This document shows positions 39,277-48,027 of a DNA stretch of 64,000 nt, one piece after another. Each line of letters opens with the position of its first letter. The first letter of the stretch is position 1. The DNA is taken from contig NZ_BMCG01000004.1 of the NCBI RefSeq assembly GCF_014635065.1, positions 62,001 through 126,000 on the forward strand, given 5' to 3'. The DNA comes from Oxalicibacterium flavum (lineage in GTDB: Bacteria; Pseudomonadota; Gammaproteobacteria; Burkholderiales; Burkholderiaceae_D). The translations under genes and the position numbers were made by a program. Below the pieces are notes generated by a model. It had not been told where the DNA came from. It did not search any database and saw only the letters and a program-made list of their open reading frames with translations.

Positions 39277-41448
39277 TCAGGCCGGCGCGCGTTCGGCCGG
39301 CTGCATGAAGGATTCGATGCCGGCGCGCATCAGGTCGGCGCCGATGCCGAGCGCCCAGCCGGCCGCGATGGCCGCCAGCAATGCGCGCAGTTCGGCATCG
39401 CTGCGCTCCGCGTCGGGCAGCGGCACGCCGGTTTCCGTGCCGGCATGGGCCAGCACCACGCTGTTGCCGTCGAGATAAACGCAGCGGCCGCCGGCCTCGC
39501 GATGCGCGGCCAGCACCGGCGCCCGCGCCGAGGTGGCGAAGAAGAGTACGCTGCCGTCGCACAGCGGCGCCAGTTCGGCCACGCGCGCGTCGTCGGCGTT
39601 GAGGACCGCGGTGCCGCTCGGCAGCACGACATCGACCTGGGTGCGGATCACGCGGCTCATCTGGTCGGCATCGTTGACGTAAAAATCGGGCAGCACGTCG
39701 TCCTCGGCGATGTCGGTCACCACGCCGACGTCGCACCAGTCGTAGGCCAGGCCTTCGGACAGGATGGTTTTCGCGCCGTTCTCGAACACGGCAGCCTCGA
39801 CCATGCGGTTGAGCAGCACCTGGCGCTTGCGCTCCCAGTTGTCGCTCGGGCGGTTGCTGACCTGGCGCTGGCGGAAGAACAGGCCGTCGCGGCAGGCGAG
39901 GCCGACGTAGCTGCCCTGCAGGTGCAACAGCCACGCGATCAGGCGCGCGGTGGTCGTGGTGGCGCTGGAGCCGGTCACGCCGACCAGCGGGATGCGGCCG
40001 TTTTCCTGTTCGTCGAACAGGTGATCTACGATCGCGCGGCCGACCGGGCGCGCTTCGCCGTCGGCCGGTTTCAGGTGCATGTTGAGGCCGGGACCGGCAT
40101 TGACCTCGACGATGGCGCCGCCCTGTTCGGCCAGCGGACGCGTGATGTCTTCGGCCACCAGATCGACGCCGGCGATGTCGAGTCCGACCACCTGCGCCGC
40201 CAGCGATGCCGCGGCGGCCACATCCGGATGCACGTGTTCGGTCACGTCGCACGAGACGTTGCCGTTGCGTTGCACCAGCACGCGCGCGCCGTCGGCCGGC
40301 ACCGAGTCGGTGGCAACACCCTGGCGTTCGAGCTGCATCAGCACCGGGCGCGGATCGTCGGCCGGATCGGTCAGGATCAGGTTGAGCGGATGTTCCTCGC
40401 TGCTGCCGCGGCGCGGGTCGCTGTTGAGCTGGCTTTCGATCAGCTGCATGACGGTCGAGCGGCCGTCGCCGGTGATCCAGGCTTCCTCGCCGCGCGCGGC
40501 GGCGACCAGCTTGCCGCCGACGATCAGCAGGCGATGTTCGTGGCCGCGGACGAAGCGCTCGACGATGACGTCGCTGCTTTCCTGCACGGCGAGGTCGAAG
40601 GCGGCGCGCACCTCGGCTTCGGTATTGAGGTCGGTCGAGACGCCGCGGCCGTGGTTGCCGTCGAGCGGCTTGACGACGACCGGCAGGCCGATGTCCTGCG
40701 CGGCTTCCCATGCGGCTTCGGCGGAGTCCGTGATGCTGCCTTCCGGCACCGGCACGCCGCAGGCCTGCAGCAGGGTCTTGGTCAGTTCCTTGTCGCGCGA
40801 GATGGTTTCGGCGATGGCGCTGGTGCGGTCGGTCTCGGCGGTCCAGATGCGGCGCTGGCGCGCGCCGTAGCCGAGCTGCACCAGATTGCCTTCGGACAGG
40901 CGGATCGACGGAATGCGGCGTTCGGCGGCGGCTTCGACGATGGCGGCGGTGCTCGGGCCGAGCGCAACCGATTCGAGAATCTCGCGCAACTGCGCCACCG
41001 TACCTGCGACGTCGAACGGCTTGTCCTCGATGGCGGCCATCACGAGGTCGCGCGCGGCGACCAGCGCGGCACGGCTGACTTCCTCGTGGCGCGCACGCAC
41101 CACGACCTTATAGACGCCGCGCTTGCCGGTTTCGCGCGCCTTGCCGAAGCCGCTCTGCATGCCGGCCAGGTTCTGCAGCTCGATCATCACGTGTTCCATG
41201 ATGTGGCCGGGCCAGGTGCCCTCGCGCAGGCGCAGCAGGAAGCCGCCGCGCTCACCGACGCCGCAGTGGTGCTCGACCAGTGTCGGCAGGAAGGCCGTCA
41301 GCCGCTCGTAAAAGCCGGGAATGGTGTTGGAAGGAAAGTCTTCCAGGTCCTTGATATCGACCCAGGCTTCCAGCGCCGGGCGGTAGGTCCAGATATTGGG
41401 GCCGCGCAGGTGCAGGACATCGAGGATTTCGATGGTTTTATTGTTCAT
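39277..41448 (-). CDS. Cyanophycin synthetase paralogue (CphA-prime) with degenerate Mur domain
   Basis: A 723-aa CphA relative. The N-terminal part (LHLRGPNIWTYRPALEAWVD) and ATP-grasp domain (LPVVVKPLDGNHGRGVSTD; IVEVNAGPGLNMHLKPADGE) are intact. The Mur-like half is altered: where CphA has GTNGKTTTTR this protein reads GSSATTTTAR (near residue 490), with Ala in place of the P-loop lysine, and it stops about 130 residues earlier. The second ligase site is therefore probably dead. Adjacent cphA/cphA-prime pairs are known in Cupriavidus and relatives. It may add aspartate only, join dipeptides, or support CphA as a partner. First gene of the operon, divergent from an ABC transporter. Confidence 0.9.
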   Translation of the reverse strand: MNNKTIEILDVLHLRGPNIWTYRPALEAWVDIKDLEDFPSNTIPGFYERLTAFLPTLVEHHCGVGERGGFLLRLREGTWPGHIMEHVMIELQNLAGMQSGFGKARETGKRGVYKVVVRARHEEVSRAALVAARDLVMAAIEDKPFDVAGTVAQLREILESVALGPSTAAIVEAAAERRIPSIRLSEGNLVQLGYGARQRRIWTAETDRTSAIAETISRDKELTKTLLQACGVPVPEGSITDSAEAAWEAAQDIGLPVVVKPLDGNHGRGVSTDLNTEAEVRAAFDLAVQESSDVIVERFVRGHEHRLLIVGGKLVAAARGEEAWITGDGRSTVMQLIESQLNSDPRRGSSEEHPLNLILTDPADDPRPVLMQLERQGVATDSVPADGARVLVQRNGNVSCDVTEHVHPDVAAAASLAAQVVGLDIAGVDLVAEDITRPLAEQGGAIVEVNAGPGLNMHLKPADGEARPVGRAIVDHLFDEQENGRIPLVGVTGSSATTTTARLIAWLLHLQGSYVGLACRDGLFFRQRQVSNRPSDNWERKRQVLLNRMVEAAVFENGAKTILSEGLAYDWCDVGVVTDIAEDDVLPDFYVNDADQMSRVIRTQVDVVLPSGTAVLNADDARVAELAPLCDGSVLFFATSARAPVLAAHREAGGRCVYLDGNSVVLAHAGTETGVPLPDAERSDAELRALLAAIAAGWALGIGADLMRAGIESFMQPAERAPA

Positions 41449-41645
41449 TATGTAAGGAGTAGGGTTTGGAATAACCGGATAACTCTTGTCTCAATGGGCC
41501 AATAACGCGCCGCGGCGACTTTGGTTTACAGGCGGACGGAATATTTTTGAATGTGGCGAAATCGCCGCAACGGAGGCAATTCCTTTGGCTATACTGGCCG
41601 CCATTTGCCTGTTCGCAGGCCCGCTTTCTGGTCAAGAACCGCTCG

Positions 41646-43865
41646 ATGAGTCTTCCCGCCGCATCTCCTTCCGCATCCTCCGAACCCCTGCTCGCGCCCG
41701 GCGAAACCGTGCTGGCGCGGCTGGCGCTCGATCTGGACGGCGAGCTGCATTTCGCGCGTGGCGCGGTGGCGCTGACCGGCGAACGGCTGCTGGCGCGCAG
41801 CGGCGACGGTTCGGTCTGGCAGGAATGGCCGCTGCGCGCCGGGCTTGCGCTGCGGCATCACGACCAAGCGGGTGTGGGCACGCTGGAATTGCATGACGAA
41901 CACGCCAGACTGGCCGGCTGGCGCTTCACGCTCGCGCATCATGCCGAGGCGTTGCAGTTGGTAGCGCAGTTCGACAAGCGACAGGCCTTGCTGGCCGGCG
42001 CCGAACGGCAGGCGGCGGAAGGGGACGAGGGCGACGAGGAAGAAGACGCCGAATTCGGCGGCGCCGCCGAGCAGCCGCCGTCTACCGCCTCGCTGTTCCG
42101 CCTGTGGCGCTTCGCACGGCCGTATCGCGGCCAGCTGTTGCTCGGCTTCCTGCTGACGCTGGCGTCAACCGCCGCCACGCTGGTGCCGCCCTACATGACG
42201 TTGCCGCTGATGGACAACGTGCTGATCCCGTACCAGAACGGCGCGCCGCTCGACGTCGAACTGGTCTCGCTCTACCTCGGCGGCCTGTTCGCGGCGGCGC
42301 TGGTGGCGTGGGGACTGGGCTGGGCCAAGACCTACATCCTGGCGCTGGTGTCCGAACGCATCGGCGCCGACCTGCGCACCACGACCTACGAACACCTGCT
42401 GCGGCTGTCGCTGCAGTACTTCGGCGGCAAGCGCACCGGCGACCTGATGACGCGCATCGGTTCCGAGACCGACCGCATCTGCGTGTTCCTCTCGCTGCAT
42501 CTGCTGGACTTCTTCACCGACGTGTTGATGATCGCCATGACGGCGGTGATCCTGGTCTCGATCAATCCGTGGCTGGCGCTGGTCACACTGCTGCCGCTGC
42601 CCTTCATCGCATGGATGATCCACGTGGTGCGTGACAGGCTGCGCAACGGCTTCGAGAAGATCGACCGCATCTGGTCGCAGGTCACCAACGTGCTGGCCGA
42701 CACCATTCCCGGCATACGCGTGGTCAAGGCCTTCGCGCAGGAAAAGCGCGAGGCGGCGCGCTTCCGCGAGGCCAACCAGCACAACCTGCTGGTCAACGAC
42801 CGCGTCAACAAGGTATGGTCGCTGTTCTCGCCGACCGTCACCTTCCTGACCGAGATCGGCCTGCTCGTGGTGTGGGCCTTCGGCATCTGGCAGGTCTCGC
42901 GCGGCAGCATCACGGTCGGCGTGCTGACGGCCTTCCTCGCCTACATCAGCCGCTTCTACACGCGGCTCGATTCGATGAGCCGCATCGTCTCCGTCACGCA
43001 GAAGGCGGCGACCGGCGCCAAGCGCATCTTCGACATCCTCGACCACGTGTCGTCGGTGCCGGAAGCCGCGCAGCCGGTGCCGCTGAAGAAGATAGCCGGG
43101 CGCATCACGCTGCGCGACATCGGCTTCCGCTACGGCAACCGCGCGGTGATCCGCGGGCTCGACCTCGACATCCGTCCCGGCGAGATGATCGGACTGGTCG
43201 GCCACAGCGGCTCCGGCAAGAGCACGCTGGTCAACCTGATCTGCCGCTTCTACGACGTTTCGCAGGGCGCGATCCTGGTGGACGGCACCGATATCCGGGC
43301 GATCTCGATTCCCGACTACCGCCGCCACATCGGCCTCGTGCTGCAGGAACCCTTCCTGTTCTTCGGCACCGTTGCCGACAACATCGCCTACGGCAAGCCG
43401 GACGCCACGCGTGCCGAGATCGTGGCTGCCGCGCGCGCCGCCAACGCGCACGAATTCATCCTGCGCCTGCCGCACGGCTACGACTCCATGGTCGGCGAGC
43501 GCGGCCAGACGCTGTCCGGCGGTGAGCGCCAGCGCATCTCGATTGCGCGCGCGCTGCTGATCGACCCGCACATCCTGATCCTCGACGAGGCCACCTCGTC
43601 GGTTGACACTACCACCGAGCGCGAAATCCAGAAGGCGCTCGACAACCTGGTCAAGGGCCGCACCACCATCGCGATCGCACACCGCCTCTCGACGCTGCGC
43701 CGTGCCGATCGCATCGTGGTGATGGACAAGGGGCGCATCGTCGAAGTCGGTTCGCACGACGAACTGCTGGTGCGTGAGGGCGCGTATTACGCTCTGTACC
43801 AGGCGCAGCAGCGTCACGCTGCCGAGCTCGATCTGGCGGGCAGTGCGGAAGGAGAACAGGCATGA
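41646..43865 (+). CDS. ABC transporter (permease-ATPase fusion) associated with cyanophycin metabolism
   Basis: A 739-aa type-IV (exporter-fold) ABC half-transporter. An unusual N-terminal domain of about 110 residues (GETVLARLALDLDGELHFAR) and an acidic linker (GDEGDEEEDAEFGG) precede six membrane helices. The ATPase has Walker A GLVGHSGSGKSTLVNLI, signature LSGGERQRISIARALL and Walker B ILILDEATSSVD. It is divergent from the cphA pair with 197 bp between starts and overlaps a DUF1854 gene, a conserved arrangement in cyanophycin-making bacteria as I recall. The cargo is unknown. ATG 41646 is used; the longer upstream frame has no RBS. Confidence 0.85.
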   Translation: MSLPAASPSASSEPLLAPGETVLARLALDLDGELHFARGAVALTGERLLARSGDGSVWQEWPLRAGLALRHHDQAGVGTLELHDEHARLAGWRFTLAHHAEALQLVAQFDKRQALLAGAERQAAEGDEGDEEEDAEFGGAAEQPPSTASLFRLWRFARPYRGQLLLGFLLTLASTAATLVPPYMTLPLMDNVLIPYQNGAPLDVELVSLYLGGLFAAALVAWGLGWAKTYILALVSERIGADLRTTTYEHLLRLSLQYFGGKRTGDLMTRIGSETDRICVFLSLHLLDFFTDVLMIAMTAVILVSINPWLALVTLLPLPFIAWMIHVVRDRLRNGFEKIDRIWSQVTNVLADTIPGIRVVKAFAQEKREAARFREANQHNLLVNDRVNKVWSLFSPTVTFLTEIGLLVVWAFGIWQVSRGSITVGVLTAFLAYISRFYTRLDSMSRIVSVTQKAATGAKRIFDILDHVSSVPEAAQPVPLKKIAGRITLRDIGFRYGNRAVIRGLDLDIRPGEMIGLVGHSGSGKSTLVNLICRFYDVSQGAILVDGTDIRAISIPDYRRHIGLVLQEPFLFFGTVADNIAYGKPDATRAEIVAAARAANAHEFILRLPHGYDSMVGERGQTLSGGERQRISIARALLIDPHILILDEATSSVDTTTEREIQKALDNLVKGRTTIAIAHRLSTLRRADRIVVMDKGRIVEVGSHDELLVREGAYYALYQAQQRHAAELDLAGSAEGEQA

Positions 43866-44329
43866 GCGCGAACGATTTTCTCTTGAGCCGCAACGCCTTC
43901 GGCCGCCTGGTGTTCGTGTGCGGCGACGAGGTGCACGAAGGCGTGGTGCCGGTGCGCGCGTTTCCGATCGCCGCGCCCGAGGAAGGCATCGCCATCGTCA
44001 GCGCCGAAGGCCACGAACTGCTGTGGATCGACCGTCTGGCCGAGGTGCCGGAGGCGGCGCGCGCGCTGATCGCGGCAGAACTCGCGAGCCGCGAATTCCT
44101 GCCGGAGATCGCGCGCATCACGCATGTGTCGGCCTACGCGTCGCCAAGCACCTGGCAGGTCGAAACCGATCGCGGCGCCGCCACGCTGGTGCTCAAGGGC
44201 GAAGAAGACATCCGCCGCATCGGCGAGGCCGCGCTGCTGATCGCCGACGCGCACGGTGTGCAATACTTGATCCGCGATCTGCGCCGGCTCGACAAGCCCA
44301 GTCGCAAGATGCTCGATCGCTTCCTGTAA
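43862..44329 (+). CDS. DUF1854 family protein associated with cyanophycin ABC transporter
   Basis: A 155-aa cytoplasmic protein starting at an ATGA overlap with the transporter gene. It has the DUF1854 hallmarks: FLLSRNAFGRLVFVCGDEVH at the start, GVVPVRAFPIAAPEEGIAIV, and the C-terminal block HGVQYLIRDLRRLDKPSRKM with LDRFL. The family is nearly always next to this type of ABC transporter in cphA-containing genomes, suggesting an accessory or regulatory subunit. No enzymatic motif is seen. Confidence 0.87.
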   Translation: MSANDFLLSRNAFGRLVFVCGDEVHEGVVPVRAFPIAAPEEGIAIVSAEGHELLWIDRLAEVPEAARALIAAELASREFLPEIARITHVSAYASPSTWQVETDRGAATLVLKGEEDIRRIGEAALLIADAHGVQYLIRDLRRLDKPSRKMLDRFL

Positions 44330-44385
44330 TGAAATAACTGCCATAGGCCCGCTCGCGGCGCGTTGGCACGCCGAGGAGAAAGCCG

Positions 44386-45387
44386 ATGTCCGCCGTACCC
44401 GTTTCCGCATCCACTTCTGTCTCGTCGCGCCTGCCCGCTGTCCTGCGCGAACTGGTGCTGCCCGTCATTGGCGCACCCATGTTCATCGCCAGCGGACCGG
44501 CGCTGGTGCTCGCGCAATGCAAGGCCGGCGTCATCGGCGCCTTTCCCGCCCTGAACGCGCGGCCGGCCGAGCTGCTCGACAAATGGCTGACCGATATCCA
44601 GGCCGAACTCGCTGCGCACAAGGCTGCGCATCCGGACGCCATCGTCGGTCCGATTGCCGTCAACCAGATCGTCCATCAATCGAACGAACGGCTCGCGCAT
44701 GACGTGGAAGTCTGCGTGCGGCATCGCGTGCCGATCATCATTTCCTCGTTGCGCGCGCCGCCGCGCGAGATGCTCGACGCGATTCACGGCTATGGCGGCA
44801 TCGTGCTGCACGACGTGATCTCGATCCGCCATGCGCAGAAGGCGCTGGAAGCCGGCGTCGATGGCTTGATCCTGGTCGCGGCCGGCGCCGGCGGCCATGC
44901 CGGCACGCTGTCGCCGTTCGCGCTGGTCGGCGAGGTGCGCAAGTTCTACGACGGCCCGCTCGCCTTGTCGGGCGCCATTGCCAGCGGCGACGCGATCCTT
45001 GCCGCGCAGGCGATGGGCGCGGATCTCGCCTACATCGGCTCGCGCTGGCTGGCGACGCCCGAGTCCAACGTGCCCGATGCCTATCGCGCAGGACTGCTCG
45101 CCGCCGCCGCGGCCGATATCGTCTATAGCAACCTCTTCACCGGCGTGCACGGCAACTACCTGCGCCAGTCCATCGTCAACGCCGGCTTCGATCCCGACAA
45201 GCTGCCGACGGCCGACAAGTCCAAGCTCGATTTCGGCTCGGGCGGCAACGCGAGCGCCAAGGCCTGGCGCGATATCTGGGGCGCGGGGCAGGGCGTGGGC
45301 CTGATCGATCGTGTGGAGAGCGTGGCGGATATCGTGGCGCGGTTCAGGAACGAGTACGACGCGGCCAGGAAACGCCTGTTGTCCTGA
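44386..45387 (+). CDS. Nitronate monooxygenase-like FMN enzyme
   Basis: A 333-aa TIM-barrel flavoprotein of the 2-nitropropane dioxygenase/nitronate monooxygenase family. The start LPVIGAPMFIASGPALVLAQ, then KAGVIGAFPALNARP, is typical. The FMN phosphate site is visible in GAGGHAGTLSPFALVGEVR and ALSGAIASGDAILAAQAMGA. The family oxidises toxic nitronates to carbonyls and nitrite; several members are quinone reductases or enoyl reductases instead. AGGAGAAAGCCG precedes the ATG. It lies 56 bp after the DUF1854 gene on the same strand and may be cotranscribed, but a link to cyanophycin is not evident. Confidence 0.88.
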   Translation: MSAVPVSASTSVSSRLPAVLRELVLPVIGAPMFIASGPALVLAQCKAGVIGAFPALNARPAELLDKWLTDIQAELAAHKAAHPDAIVGPIAVNQIVHQSNERLAHDVEVCVRHRVPIIISSLRAPPREMLDAIHGYGGIVLHDVISIRHAQKALEAGVDGLILVAAGAGGHAGTLSPFALVGEVRKFYDGPLALSGAIASGDAILAAQAMGADLAYIGSRWLATPESNVPDAYRAGLLAAAAADIVYSNLFTGVHGNYLRQSIVNAGFDPDKLPTADKSKLDFGSGGNASAKAWRDIWGAGQGVGLIDRVESVADIVARFRNEYDAARKRLLS

Positions 45388-45405
45388 CCGCCGAAACAGC
45401 CCGGA

Positions 45406-45981
45406 TCAGAAGCCGAGCCGCTCGCCCATTCCCATCAACGTCGCCACGCCGAGTACCGCAAAAATCGCTGCCGCGATCCGATGCACGAGCGTTACCGGCA
45501 TGCGCCCCGCGATCCGGTCGCCGAGATAGACCGCCGGCACGTTCGCCAGCATCATGCCGAGCGTGGTGCCGGCAACCACCCAGAAGAAGGAGTGATATTT
45601 CGCCGCCAGTGCGACGGTGGCGATCTGCGTCTTGTCGCCCATTTCGGCGAGGAAGAAGGCGATGAAGGTGGTAAGGAACACGCCGTACTTTGCGAGTCGG
45701 GCGTCGTCATCGTCGAGCTTGTCCGGGATCAGGATCCAGACCGCCATCGCGAGGAAGGAAATGCCGAGCACCCAGCGCAGCACGTCCGGCCCCAAGAGGC
45801 TGGTGATCCAGGTGCCGATGGCGGCGGCAAAGGCGTGGTTGAACAGCGTGGCGGCCAGGATGGCGGCGACGATGGGCAGGGGTCTGCGGAATTTTGCGGC
45901 GAGGAGAAAGGCGAGGAGCTGGGTCTTGTCGCCGATTTCTGCGAGGGCGACGATGCCGGTCGAAACGAGGAATGCTTCCAT
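45406..45981 (-). CDS. GDT1/TMEM165-family manganese exporter
   Basis: A 191-aa inner-membrane protein of six helices with two copies of the family motif E-x-G-D-K/R-T: ALAEIGDKTQLLAFLLAAKF in the first half and FLAEMGDKTQIATVALAAKY in the second. UPF0016/GDT1 proteins move Mn2+ (or Ca2+) against protons; bacterial MneA-type members export excess manganese. The upstream region contains a yybP-ykoY manganese riboswitch on the same strand, which strongly supports this role. ATG 45981 begins MEAFLVSTGIVALAEIGDKT; the longer upstream frame runs through the riboswitch and is rejected. Confidence 0.92.
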   Translation of the reverse strand: MEAFLVSTGIVALAEIGDKTQLLAFLLAAKFRRPLPIVAAILAATLFNHAFAAAIGTWITSLLGPDVLRWVLGISFLAMAVWILIPDKLDDDDARLAKYGVFLTTFIAFFLAEMGDKTQIATVALAAKYHSFFWVVAGTTLGMMLANVPAVYLGDRIAGRMPVTLVHRIAAAIFAVLGVATLMGMGERLGF

Positions 45982-46061
45982 GGGGTAAAAACTTTCCGGG
46001 CCGGGATGACGAATACCAGGGATCAAACGGCGACCCCGGCCACATCCGGTCGCAATTCGAT

Positions 46062-46166
46062 CCATGGTCTCGCCAAGTCTTGCGACCATCTGCACCATGG
46101 CCTGCGGGCCAAATGTGTTGATGCAGATTTTCCTGCGGGCAGGAAACGGCTACTCCCCAAAGTTCG
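46062..46166 (-). ncRNA. yybP-ykoY manganese riboswitch
   Basis: On the minus strand the leader begins CTTTGGGGAGTAGCC (near 46165-46150), the hallmark of the yybP-ykoY class. It continues with a hairpin around TTTCCTGCCCGCAGGAAA, the segment CATCAACA and a second stem, and closes with CTTGGCGAGACC (to 46066), the other conserved element. It lies about 80 nt before the GDT1 start codon. This class senses Mn2+ and turns on manganese exporters. A further inverted repeat (GCGACC ... GGTCGC) between aptamer and ATG may belong to the expression platform. The rest of the 374-bp gap (46167-46355) holds the divergent promoters and a small hairpin but no gene. Confidence 0.88.
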
Positions 46167-46355
46167 GCCGCCATCTTAGCAGAAGGAGGGACTTTGTGCG
46201 CGGCATTGTGTGTTACGTCACGCTGGCCGGCAGATCGCGGGAATCATTGCCGGGTCCGGCACTCCTACCGAAAGTAGTATGTGTGCAACTGCAAGTTGCG
46301 TGTGCGTCATGGAAACATCCTCCGCTTGCAGCGCCGAGGATTTCAGGAGGACGAG

Positions 46356-46709
46356 ATGAATACAAAAGCAAAACAGAACAGCACCGCCGCCGACAAGGGC
46401 ACCGCCATGCCGGAAGCACAGGTATCGACCGACAAGCGGCACGACGACCGTGCCGGCCTGCGCGAAACGAAGGAAAACGCCGCTTCCTCGCCGCGCCTGC
46501 CGCACGAGCGCGACGAATCCTTCGACAGCCAGGACGACAAGCCGCGCGAGGTGATCGAGCGCGCGCATGACGACATCGTCGAAGGTCAGGTCGATACCGA
46601 CCGGCGCGGCATGGCTGGCGTGGAGGAAGTGCGGCGCGACGACGCCAATGCGACGCAGAAGGAAATCCCTGATTCGTCGCGCAACCCGCCGAGCACGCCG
46701 CGTCGCTAA
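46356..46709 (+). CDS. Hypothetical hydrophilic disordered protein, 117 aa
   Basis: A strongly charged protein rich in Asp, Glu, Arg, Lys, Ser and Gln with almost no hydrophobic residues (for example LRETKENAASSPRLPHERDE; DRRGMAGVEEVRRDDANATQ). No signal peptide, membrane helix or known family. AGGAGG stands six bases before ATG 46356, a near-perfect ribosome site, so it should be well translated. The composition resembles stress-related hydrophilin-like proteins in Burkholderiales. The function is unknown. Confidence 0.7.
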   Translation: MNTKAKQNSTAADKGTAMPEAQVSTDKRHDDRAGLRETKENAASSPRLPHERDESFDSQDDKPREVIERAHDDIVEGQVDTDRRGMAGVEEVRRDDANATQKEIPDSSRNPPSTPRR

Positions 46710-46808
46710 GAGCGGCGAACGAAACCTCGATACGTCGGTGCTTCGCTCCTCGTCGCAACCGCGAACCCGCGGTTCGTCGGGTTTGTTCGCCGCGCTAAAC
46801 GTGGGCGC

Positions 46809-47450
46809 TTACCAGCGCAAGAAACGTGGTCCGATCAATGCGCCGGCCACGACCGGCAGCAGGATGCCGAGCGGATACCAGCTGGCCCAGAACGGCACTG
46901 CCATTTCACGGCAGGACAGTGCATAGACGGTGGCGGCCAGTGCGCCCGCCAGCAGGCCGCTGGCGGCGCCTGCCAGACGCGGACGCGTCGGCGCCAGGCC
47001 CTGCATGGCCCAGATCGTCGCAGCCAGGGTCGGGACCGAGAGCAGGGCGATGTTGACCAGACAGCCGGCCCAGCTGTGGCCTAGCACCAGCTCCGCGCGC
47101 GCCGCCTGCGGCGCATCCATCAGAATCGCCAATGCCGCCAGCCATACGAGGGCGAGCGGCAGCGCCGGCAGCCAGCCGGATTTTCCCGTTTTCATGCCCG
47201 GATGCCCGAGCCGCAGCACCAGCGGCAGCGCGCTCAGTGCGAGCGCGGCCGGGAACGCGAGCTTGCCCCAGAACGCCGGCGTTGCCGCCATCGCGGCGAA
47301 GTCGTTGCGGATGCCGAGCACGGCGGCCAGCAGCATCAGCGCACCGGCGGCGCCGAACAGCAGCGCCAGGCCGAAGCGGCGCGCGGTCTGCCGCGGCGCG
47401 GGCGGTGCCGCATGCGAGGCGAGCATGGCAATCAAGTCGTCTGTCTTCAT
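46809..47450 (-). CDS. nrsF: NrsF-family anti-sigma factor (DUF1109), copy 1
   Basis: A 213-aa inner-membrane protein with six hydrophobic helices and a cytoplasmic N terminus starting MKTDDLIAMLAS. The two cysteines characteristic of NrsF are present, Cys130 (SWAGCLVNIALLS) and Cys180 (YALSCREMAVPF). In Caulobacter the equivalent cysteines sense heavy metals such as chromate and cadmium and release the sigma factor. It overlaps its ECF sigma gene by four bases. A second NrsF with identical length and cysteine positions is encoded at 54854-55495. Confidence 0.9.
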   Translation of the reverse strand: MKTDDLIAMLASHAAPPAPRQTARRFGLALLFGAAGALMLLAAVLGIRNDFAAMAATPAFWGKLAFPAALALSALPLVLRLGHPGMKTGKSGWLPALPLALVWLAALAILMDAPQAARAELVLGHSWAGCLVNIALLSVPTLAATIWAMQGLAPTRPRLAGAASGLLAGALAATVYALSCREMAVPFWASWYPLGILLPVVAGALIGPRFLRW

Positions 47451-48010
47451 GTGGTTTCCTGAATTCTTGCGGCGAGCGCCTTGAGCCCGCGGTGAATGCC
47501 GACCTTGACCGCCGCTTCCGACAGGCCGGTCAGGGCCGCCGTTTCCTGGATCGATAATCCCTGCAGCTTCACGTGCAGGATCGGCAGGCGCTGCTTTTCC
47601 GGCAGCAGCGCGAGCAGCTTGCCGATGTCGAGCCGCGCTTCGGTCTGCTGCGCATCGCTGGCGGCAAGGATGTCGAGCGCGTCGTCCAGCGGATCGGTGA
47701 GTGCATCGTGGCGCGCGTGCGCGCGCAGGAAGTCGGTCAGCTTGTAGCGTGCGATCGCATGCACCCAGGCCGTCAATGGCTGCTCGGGGCGATAGGTGTG
47801 GCGGCTGTTGTGGATCGCCAGCAGCGTTTCCTGCACGATGTCTTCGACGTCGGCCTGTGCATGCAGCAGGCGCCGACGCACGAAGGCGCGCAGATGTCCG
47901 CTCAACTCATCGAGGAAGGCGCGGTAGGCCTCGCCATCGCCCTGCAGGGCGGCCAGCAGCGCGGCGCGCAGCCGGCTTTCGGTCGCCTGCAGTTGTGGCG
48001 TGCTGGTCAT
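47447..48010 (-). CDS. ECF sigma factor of the SigF/NrsF type, copy 1
   Basis: A 187-aa RNA polymerase sigma-70 factor with only regions 2 and 4. Region 2 contains DVEDIVQETLLAIHNSRHTY with PLTAWVHAIARYKLTDFLR. Region 4 contains LPEKQRLPILHVKLQGLSIQ and SEAAVKVGIHRGLKAL. It is partnered by the overlapping nrsF gene. ATG 48010 is 17 bp after the stop of the dioxygenase gene upstream, so it is probably transcribed with that gene rather than from an autoregulated promoter. Confidence 0.9.
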   Translation of the reverse strand: MTSTPQLQATESRLRAALLAALQGDGEAYRAFLDELSGHLRAFVRRRLLHAQADVEDIVQETLLAIHNSRHTYRPEQPLTAWVHAIARYKLTDFLRAHARHDALTDPLDDALDILAASDAQQTEARLDIGKLLALLPEKQRLPILHVKLQGLSIQETAALTGLSEAAVKVGIHRGLKALAARIQETT

Positions 48011-48027
48011 GGGCCGATGCCGTATCG

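Noticed and set aside
36675-41505. Very long plus-strand open frames (about 690 codons each) opposite the two cyanophycin synthetase genes.
   Set aside because: High-G+C antisense shadows: low-complexity His/Asp/Gly-rich translations with no family match, while the minus strand encodes clear ATP-grasp and Mur domains.
46711-46795. Long imperfect inverted repeat flanking the gap between the disordered-protein gene and nrsF copy 1.
   Set aside because: Arms around GCGGCGAACGAAACC match only with a missing base and there is no T-run or target duplication; could be a weak bidirectional terminator but not supported enough.
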